DNA of 9,774 bases, from positions 1 to 9,774 of the forward strand of contig JAJYQG010000151.1 of the NCBI GenBank assembly GCA_021794775.1, read 5' to 3'. This document shows positions 5,285-9,774 of the stretch, piece by piece (within the stretch, counting starts at the first letter, position 1; each line of letters begins with the position of its first letter). The translations under genes and the position numbers were made by a program. The notes below the pieces were generated by a model. It was not told the DNA's origin. It was given only the letters and a program-made list of their open reading frames with translations, and did no database searches. This stretch comes from Pseudomonadota bacterium. Its GTDB lineage: Bacteria > Pseudomonadota > Gammaproteobacteria > Burkholderiales > Ferrovaceae.

Positions 5285-6118
5285 ATGCCCGAATTGCCCG
5301 AAGTCGAAGTGACGCGGCGTGCGCTCGAACCCATGGTGGATGGGCAGGTACTGATCGGGGCGACGGTGCGTCAACCCAGGTTGCGCTATCCCGTACCCGA
5401 CCTGACGTTCGATCATGAACCCGTGTTGCGCCTGGTGCGCCGCGCCAAATACCTGATCCTGGAAACCGCTGGCGGGGCTCTGGTGTTTCATCTTGGCATG
5501 AGCGGAACCCTGCGTTATCTCAGCGCCGATCAGGAGGCTCAGCGCCACGATCATGTTGACCTGCGATTGGCCAGCGGAGCGTTGCTGCGCTACCGCGACC
5601 CGCGGCGGTTTGGTGCGCTGCTGCGCCTCATCAGGCCCGAAGGGGAGATTCCCGGCACGGCATGGTGGGAACATGGGGCACCGTTTCGGCATCTGGGGCC
5701 GGAGCCCTTCGATCCCGCGCTGACAGCGGCGCGTTGGTATCGGGAGACCCGTGGCAAGAGCCGAACCGTCAAAAGTTGGCTCATGGACGGTCTGGCTGTG
5801 GTCGGGGCCGGCAACATCTATGCTGCCGAAAGCTTGTTCCTTGCGGGCATCGACCCGCGCCGTGCCATCGGGGATGTCGGGTTGGGGCGTTACCAACGTC
5901 TGTTGTCGGCTTTGCGCCAGGTTCTAACCCAAGCGATCGAAGCCGGTGGCAGCACGTTACGGGATTTTGTCGATGGTCACGGCGTAGCGGGGTATTTCCA
6001 GCAACAGCACCAGGTGTATGGTCGTGGTGGGGAGCCCTGTCCGAAATGTCGGACGCCGCTGCGTCAGATCAGACAGGGTCAGCGTACGACGGTGTATTGC
6101 CCGCGTTGTCAGCGTTGA
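5285..6118 (+). CDS. mutM: Formamidopyrimidine-DNA glycosylase (Fpg/MutM)
   Basis: This encodes a 277-residue bifunctional DNA glycosylase/AP lyase that removes 8-oxoguanine and formamidopyrimidines in base-excision repair. The N-terminus MPELPEVE supplies the catalytic Pro2 and Glu3; the start is therefore certain because Pro2 must follow Met1. K55 (RRAKYL) matches the conserved beta-elimination/phosphate-contact lysine. M72, R107 and F109 correspond to the void-filling triad of E. coli. The helix-two-turn-helix is VVGAGNIYAAESLFLAGI (172-189). The C-terminal zinc finger has Cys at 252, 255, 272 and 275. All key residues are present, so it should be active. It lies three nt after the YhhQ-type gene and its last 50 nt overlap the convergent carbonic anhydrase gene, so its zinc finger is encoded opposite that protein's tail. 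Confidence 0.98.
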   Translation: MPELPEVEVTRRALEPMVDGQVLIGATVRQPRLRYPVPDLTFDHEPVLRLVRRAKYLILETAGGALVFHLGMSGTLRYLSADQEAQRHDHVDLRLASGALLRYRDPRRFGALLRLIRPEGEIPGTAWWEHGAPFRHLGPEPFDPALTAARWYRETRGKSRTVKSWLMDGLAVVGAGNIYAAESLFLAGIDPRRAIGDVGLGRYQRLLSALRQVLTQAIEAGGSTLRDFVDGHGVAGYFQQQHQVYGRGGEPCPKCRTPLRQIRQGQRTTVYCPRCQR

Positions 6119-6770
6119 GGTGACGCGCGATATGGTCCAGGGTGGCCCGATACTGGCTGCGTACACTGTCCGGATCCGAGACGGCAAAGCCCAGATCGTG
6201 CAACAGGCCATTGTCGAGTCCGTAGACCCAGGCGTAGACGGTGATGGGTTGTTCGCGTTTCCAGGCGTCCTGGACCACGGTGGTATGGCAAATGTTGAAC
6301 GCCTGTTCTAGCGCATTGAGTTCACACAGCATGTCGTGGCGCCGGGAAGGAGGACATTGGTCCATCAAGGATTTGTTTTTTTCCTGGACATCGCAAACAT
6401 GGCGCAGCCAGTTGTCGGAAATGCCCACACGCACCCTGTTGAGTGCCGCCAGAACACCGGAGCAGCCGTAATGGCCCACCACCATGATGTGGCGCACCTT
6501 CAGTTTGTCGACGGCAAACTGGAGTACGGAAAGGGAATTGAGGTCGCTGTGGACGACCACATTGGCGACATTGCGATGAACAAAGACTTCTCCTGGTGCC
6601 AGTCCCGTGATCTGGTTGGCAGGCACGCGCGAGTCAGAACAACCAATCCACAGATAGTCAGGGGATTGCAGGCTGGCGAGCGATTGGAAGAATCCGGGGT
6701 TCTCGGACAGAACGGAGTCGACCCATGCGCGGTTGCTGTCAAACAGATGCTGGAGAGGATGGCTGGCCAT
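6069..6770 (-). CDS. can: Beta-class carbonic anhydrase
   Basis: This encodes a 233-residue cytoplasmic zinc enzyme that interconverts CO2 and bicarbonate, close to E. coli Can (220). Zinc ligands are C44, D46, H100 and C103, in WIGCSDSRVP and GHYGCSGV, with R48 as the Asp/Arg dyad partner. FVHRNVAN (63-70) and the ELNALEQAFNI and WVYGLDNGLLHDL segments also match. I chose the ATG at 6768-6770 because it gives the usual family N-terminus (MASHPLQHLFDSNRAW). An ATG at 6780-6782 and a TTG at 6801-6803 are upstream in frame but less likely. There is no clear Shine-Dalgarno. The C-terminus is longer than in E. coli, and its last 16 residues are encoded opposite the mutM zinc-finger codons. It follows the PAP2 gene by 67 nt on the same strand and may have its own promoter. 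Confidence 0.95.
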   Translation of the reverse strand: MASHPLQHLFDSNRAWVDSVLSENPGFFQSLASLQSPDYLWIGCSDSRVPANQITGLAPGEVFVHRNVANVVVHSDLNSLSVLQFAVDKLKVRHIMVVGHYGCSGVLAALNRVRVGISDNWLRHVCDVQEKNKSLMDQCPPSRRHDMLCELNALEQAFNICHTTVVQDAWKREQPITVYAWVYGLDNGLLHDLGFAVSDPDSVRSQYRATLDHIARHLNADNAGNTPSYADPV

Positions 6771-6812
6771 GGTAGCGAACATTACAATTGGAAAAAGCGT
6801 CAACTGCCGTGC

Positions 6813-6818
6813 AGTATA
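6813..6818 (-). promoter_or_regulatory. Candidate -10 element for the carbonic anhydrase gene
   Basis: On the minus strand this reads TATACT (5 of 6) in the 67-nt gap after the PAP2 gene, predicting a start near 6806 and a leader of about 35 nt to ATG 6770. The -35 position overlaps the end of the PAP2 gene and is a poor match. Readthrough from the upstream genes is an alternative. Confidence 0.35.
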
Positions 6819-6837
6819 ACCGGATTGCCGGGAAGGA

Positions 6838-7569
6838 TCATCGTCTCAGAAAGGCGGTGACCAGCGCCAGGATAATCCAGCCTTTCTCCATCAGATAGGT
6901 TCCCGGCAGTCCATCGGGGCCCCGTGTCAAGCCGTGGATGGCCAATGCCCCGAGGATGATGAGCGCAAGGGGGTAGCCGAATCGCTGTGCCCGGGGCCAG
7001 CGCTGTGCCATGGCCAGGCCGAGCCCCGCCGACAGCCACCCACCTGCAGCGCCCACCAAGACATCCAGAGGCCAGTGAACCCCGAGGGCAATGCGCGATA
7101 AGGCACCGGCGCAGGCCAGCAGAATCAGGGCTGCCATGCCTCCACGATGCCGTAACGGCAGTCCAAGAATCAGCAACCCTGCCAGGGAAAACAGTGTGGT
7201 GGTATGTCCCGAAGGGAAGGAGCCATGCAACAGGCGTGGCCCGATGACCTCAACGGCCAGTACCGCAGGGGGGCGTGGACTGTTGAAGAAATCCTTCAGC
7301 CCGTGTGAAAACAAGAAAGCCGTCAGTGCAGTCAAGAGACCGGCCCAGAGGAGATCCGGGCGTCGGCGCCACCAAAAGAGCAAACATAAGGGCGTCAGGG
7401 CGGCATCCCCCAGTACGGTGAGGTTGCTCCAGAGGTAAGGGGGTAAGGCGTGGGTGGCCTGATTCAGGGAAAGAAACAGGAACGTATTGCTATGCGTCAT
7501 GAGTACTTCGAGGGCCATGACGGCGCAGATCAGGGGTAACGCTCCAAGGCGTACGAGGGATGGGTTCAT
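6838..7569 (-). CDS. PAP2-superfamily membrane phosphatase
   Basis: This encodes a 243-residue polytopic inner-membrane protein of the type 2 phosphatidic acid phosphatase family. All three active-site motifs are intact: KX6RP (K92 to R99-P100), PSGH (119-122, H122 the proton donor) and SRX5HXXXD (S158, R159, nucleophile H165, D169). Members remove phosphate from undecaprenyl diphosphate, phosphatidylglycerophosphate or lipid A. About six hydrophobic helices are visible. The ATG at 7567-7569 was preferred to an in-frame GTG at 7606-7608, because the latter would overlap the preceding gene and add a cysteine-rich non-family tail. It starts ten nt after the glycosyltransferase stop, so it is probably cotranscribed. 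This context makes a polyprenyl- or lipid-phosphate substrate likely (BacA-independent carrier recycling or lipid A dephosphorylation); the exact one cannot be told. Confidence 0.9.
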   Translation of the reverse strand: MNPSLVRLGALPLICAVMALEVLMTHSNTFLFLSLNQATHALPPYLWSNLTVLGDAALTPLCLLFWWRRRPDLLWAGLLTALTAFLFSHGLKDFFNSPRPPAVLAVEVIGPRLLHGSFPSGHTTTLFSLAGLLILGLPLRHRGGMAALILLACAGALSRIALGVHWPLDVLVGAAGGWLSAGLGLAMAQRWPRAQRFGYPLALIILGALAIHGLTRGPDGLPGTYLMEKGWIILALVTAFLRR

Positions 7570-7579
7570 GGTGAGCCTA

Positions 7580-9127
7580 TTACAGAATGCGCACGAGGCA
7601 CAGTCCACCGACGGCGCGGATCAGGCTGTACGGTGGAAGGTTTTTGAGGTGGTCGGCACGCAGAAAAACCCAATCTCCTGGGCGAGGCGCGCGGTTTTCC
7701 GTGGGATGGCCGATGGCAACGGCAAAACTCGGCATGCGATTGTCGGCGACGATCGGGCCTTGGTGCGTCCGCGCCAGTTGGGCCAGTTGCAAGACCGGTT
7801 CCTGTTGCAGAGCGGCAGCCAGAGGGAGGAACAGGCCCACCACCCACAGGGTTCCCAGCAGTCCGTTGGCGCTGAGAACAGCGGCGCGCTGATCGTTGAA
7901 GCGCCATTGCGACAGGGTGTACAGCGCAACCACCAGGGTGGCGAGGGTCATGCCGACCCAGCGCCAGATCATGCTGTGGGCAATCGGCACACCTCGGGCC
8001 GTCAGGGCCTGAAGGTAAGGGTTGTTCAACGTATGGGCCATGTTGGCCAGATAGAACGGCAAGCAAGCGGCGGCGCAGGCCATCAGCAGAGAGGGCAAGA
8101 CCACCGGTAGCCACGAACGCAAGGATTGGCGTTGCTTTGCCATGAGAAGCACCAGAGGGGTAAGTCCGGGCAACAGGTAGTGGGGAAGTTTGGTGTGAGC
8201 GAGGGAGAAGATCACGAAGACGGTGCTGAACCACAGCAACAAGAATAGTGTCAGGGGCGTGGTCCGGTCGCGCACGCCCATCACCCCTGCGCGCAATAGC
8301 AGCGCCGTGTGGGGCCATGCCAGCAGCAACAGCACCGGGACGTAGTAGAACCAGCCACCGCCGTGACCCTGCAGCGAACCGGTAAGGCGGCCCAGATTTT
8401 CACGAAGCACGAAATCGTCGATGAAATGCGCTCCCATGCGCAGGTACTGAGCGATGTACCAGGGCAGGGCAATGGCGCAGAAAATCAGCCATCCGCGTAG
8501 ATTGAAGGCTCCTTTGAGCCAGCGTCGTCCTTCTCCCTGCATCAGATAAAACAGCAGGCTGGTGACCAGCGGAATGACGACGGCGATGGGCCCTTTGGCG
8601 AGGAAGCCGAGCCCCATCCAGATAAAAACGCGCCAATTGGCCCGGCGGTCGTCGCTTTCCCAAACCTTGTAGATGTCCAGAAGGGCCAGCGTTGTCAGCA
8701 AACATAAGATGCCATCCATGGCTGCAGCATGGGCGGAGACGACGACGCTCAGAGACGTGGCGGTGAGGATGGCGGCCAGCAAGGCGGTTTCTTCGTCATG
8801 CCACTGGCGCCGTGCAAATTGGGCGATGACCAGAAACCAGATCAGACAGGCAATCAGGGAAGGCAGACGGAAAACCCAAGGATGGACCCCCAGCGCATGG
8901 ACCAGGGGGGATTCAAGCCAGAACGCCAGAATGGGCTTTTCGAAAAAGGCGACGCCATTCAACGTGGGGGTGATGACGTCTCCGCTGTGGGCCATTTCTA
9001 CGGCAACCTCAGCGTACTCCCCCTCGTCCTCATCGAACAGGGGGAGCTGAGCCAGCGCTGTCCAGAGCATGAACAGCGCCATGACCAAGGTGACCCGCAA
9101 CGTGCGCAACGTGTTCCGGGCTAGCAT
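7580..9127 (-). CDS. ArnT/PMT-like membrane glycosyltransferase (GT-C fold)
   Basis: This encodes a 515-residue integral-membrane glycosyltransferase of the PMT_2/ArnT type. Such enzymes take a sugar from a polyprenyl-phosphate donor and transfer it on the periplasmic face, for example L-Ara4N to lipid A in ArnT. The first periplasmic loop has the acidic motif LFDEDEGEYAEVA (30-42) with the likely catalytic acids, then TPTLNGVAFFEKP (53-65). Later marks are GFLAKGPIA (174-182), LPWY (221-224), FVLRENLGRLTG (239-250), the H255 GGGWFYY segment, and KLPHYLLP (313-320), the family KLPxYxLP motif. There are roughly 12 hydrophobic helices plus a small C-terminal domain (about 450-515). It starts at ATG 9125-9127, nine nt after the helicase stop, with no obvious Shine-Dalgarno, suggesting translational coupling. 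The PAP2 gene follows. No other L-Ara4N genes are in the window, so the sugar is unknown and the symbol arnT is not assigned. Confidence 0.9.
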   Translation of the reverse strand: MLARNTLRTLRVTLVMALFMLWTALAQLPLFDEDEGEYAEVAVEMAHSGDVITPTLNGVAFFEKPILAFWLESPLVHALGVHPWVFRLPSLIACLIWFLVIAQFARRQWHDEETALLAAILTATSLSVVVSAHAAAMDGILCLLTTLALLDIYKVWESDDRRANWRVFIWMGLGFLAKGPIAVVIPLVTSLLFYLMQGEGRRWLKGAFNLRGWLIFCAIALPWYIAQYLRMGAHFIDDFVLRENLGRLTGSLQGHGGGWFYYVPVLLLLAWPHTALLLRAGVMGVRDRTTPLTLFLLLWFSTVFVIFSLAHTKLPHYLLPGLTPLVLLMAKQRQSLRSWLPVVLPSLLMACAAACLPFYLANMAHTLNNPYLQALTARGVPIAHSMIWRWVGMTLATLVVALYTLSQWRFNDQRAAVLSANGLLGTLWVVGLFLPLAAALQQEPVLQLAQLARTHQGPIVADNRMPSFAVAIGHPTENRAPRPGDWVFLRADHLKNLPPYSLIRAVGGLCLVRIL

Positions 9128-9136
9128 GACCGGGAG

Positions 9137-9774
9137 TTAGCCCATGCGTTTTCTGGGTGCGGCGGCACGATCGCTGGAGCGGTTCTCCGTCCAGGGTCCA
9201 CGGTTTTCTCGTCGGGGACCGCCCGGTGCAGCACCTTGGCGTGGCCGCGCTCCGGGAGGTCCGGAACGGTTGGGGCGACCCGTGCGCACAGGAATTTTGG
9301 GCTCCAGACCGGCCACGGTATGCACCGGCAGATTTTTGCCCGTAAAACGCTCGATCTTCTGAAGTTGGGCGTAATCCCGGCTGCTGGCCAGAGAAATGGC
9401 GATGCCCTTGTTGCCGGCGCGACCGGTACGGCCAATGCGGTGGACGTAATCTTCGGCCACCTTGGGCAGATCGTAGTTGATCACATGGCTGATGCCCGCC
9501 ACATCGATGCCTCGGGCGGCGACGTCGGTGGCGACCAGAACGCGCAGGCGTCCACGTCGCAAACCTTCCAGGGTGCGGTTGCGTGCGCCTTGATGCATAT
9601 CGCCATGCAATGCGGCGGCGGCATGTCCCTGACTGGTCAAGTCGTCAGCGAGCAGATCGGCATCGCGCTTGGTGGCGGTGAAAATGATGGCCTGGTTGAT
9701 GTCTGCATCGAGCAACAGATGGGACAACAGACGGTTTTTATGGGCCAGGTTATCGACATAATGCAGGCGTTGCT
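9137..9774 (-). CDS. rhlE: DEAD-box RNA helicase, C-terminal part (RhlE-like)
   Basis: Only the last 211 residues are in the window; the frame is open at the right edge, and the DEAD-containing N-terminal RecA domain lies beyond it. What remains is RecA domain 2: QRLHYVDNLAHKNRLL at the linker, motif IV IIFTATK (29-35 of the fragment), LHGDMHQGARNRTL, motif V ATDVAARGID (81-90) and motif VI HRIGRTGRAG (111-120). From about residue 155 the tail is disordered, rich in Arg, Gly and Pro, and very basic, as in RhlE-type helicases that assist ribosome maturation and mRNA decay. The linker and tail favour RhlE over DbpA or SrmB, but the symbol is tentative. The stop is nine nt before the glycosyltransferase start on the same strand. 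Confidence 0.93.
   Translation of the reverse strand, partial: QRLHYVDNLAHKNRLLSHLLLDADINQAIIFTATKRDADLLADDLTSQGHAAAALHGDMHQGARNRTLEGLRRGRLRVLVATDVAARGIDVAGISHVINYDLPKVAEDYVHRIGRTGRAGNKGIAISLASSRDYAQLQKIERFTGKNLPVHTVAGLEPKIPVRTGRPNRSGPPGARPRQGAAPGGPRRENRGPWTENRSSDRAAAPRKRMG

Noticed and set aside
6771..6803. Longer carbonic anhydrase beginning at TTG 6803
   Set aside because: The added residues match no beta-carbonic anhydrase N-terminus and would use a rare TTG start with no ribosome-binding site.
7570..7608. Longer PAP2 protein beginning at GTG 7608
   Set aside because: It would overlap the glycosyltransferase C-terminus by 29 nt and add a cysteine-rich stretch before a good Met start at 7569.
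7487..8318. Long frames on both strands within the glycosyltransferase region (plus 7487-8110 and minus 7566-8318)
   Set aside because: Both are out-of-frame shadows of the 515-residue glycosyltransferase, a common effect of GC-rich codon use.

Overview
The window looks like a chromosomal housekeeping segment from a proteobacterium, most likely a betaproteobacterium. The evidence is family resemblance recalled from memory: the SmpB N-terminus ([18 protein letters not shown]), the YhhQ-family transporter (DILTEVYGYARDRRVVW), the smpB/ratA/ratB cluster and the E. coli-like isocitrate dehydrogenase. Base composition is moderately GC-rich and even. I see no insertion sequence, integrase, tRNA, rRNA, CRISPR array or abrupt compositional change. 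Genus cannot be read from the window. Genes are densely packed on both strands, with several convergent pairs whose 3' ends touch or overlap.

Layout. Positions 1-384, minus strand: the 5' end of mnmA (tRNA 2-thiouridylase) and a small exported histidine-rich protein. Positions 514-1800, plus strand: a -10 element and icd (NADP-isocitrate dehydrogenase). Positions 1875-1948: a possible 21-residue membrane peptide, running tail to tail into smpB through a palindrome that holds both stop codons. Positions 1942-3142: smpB (minus), divergent from ratA-ratB (plus). Positions 3132-4491: a MarR-family regulator (minus), divergent from a two-gene plus-strand operon of a double-CDGSH iron-sulfur protein and a WrbA-like flavodoxin-fold protein. 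A clean promoter with a palindrome in its spacer lies between them.

Positions 4521-6118, plus strand: a long inverted repeat, then a YhhQ-type queuosine-precursor transporter almost abutting mutM (Fpg DNA glycosylase). Positions 6069-6770, minus strand: a beta-carbonic anhydrase whose end overlaps the end of mutM by 50 nt. Positions 6838-9774, minus strand: a tight series read from high to low coordinates, made of a DEAD-box RNA helicase (C-terminal part), an ArnT/PMT-like membrane glycosyltransferase and a PAP2 lipid phosphatase.

Functional links. The MarR/CDGSH/flavodoxin module is the best candidate for a little-described system: a small redox pair that appears to be controlled by its own divergent repressor. 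The glycosyltransferase and phosphatase fit together as a polyprenyl-phosphate-sugar transferase and an enzyme acting on polyprenyl or lipid phosphates. The remaining genes are conserved housekeeping functions (trans-translation, DNA repair, tRNA modification, TCA cycle, CO2 hydration). All functional calls are by recognition of motifs; no database search was possible.
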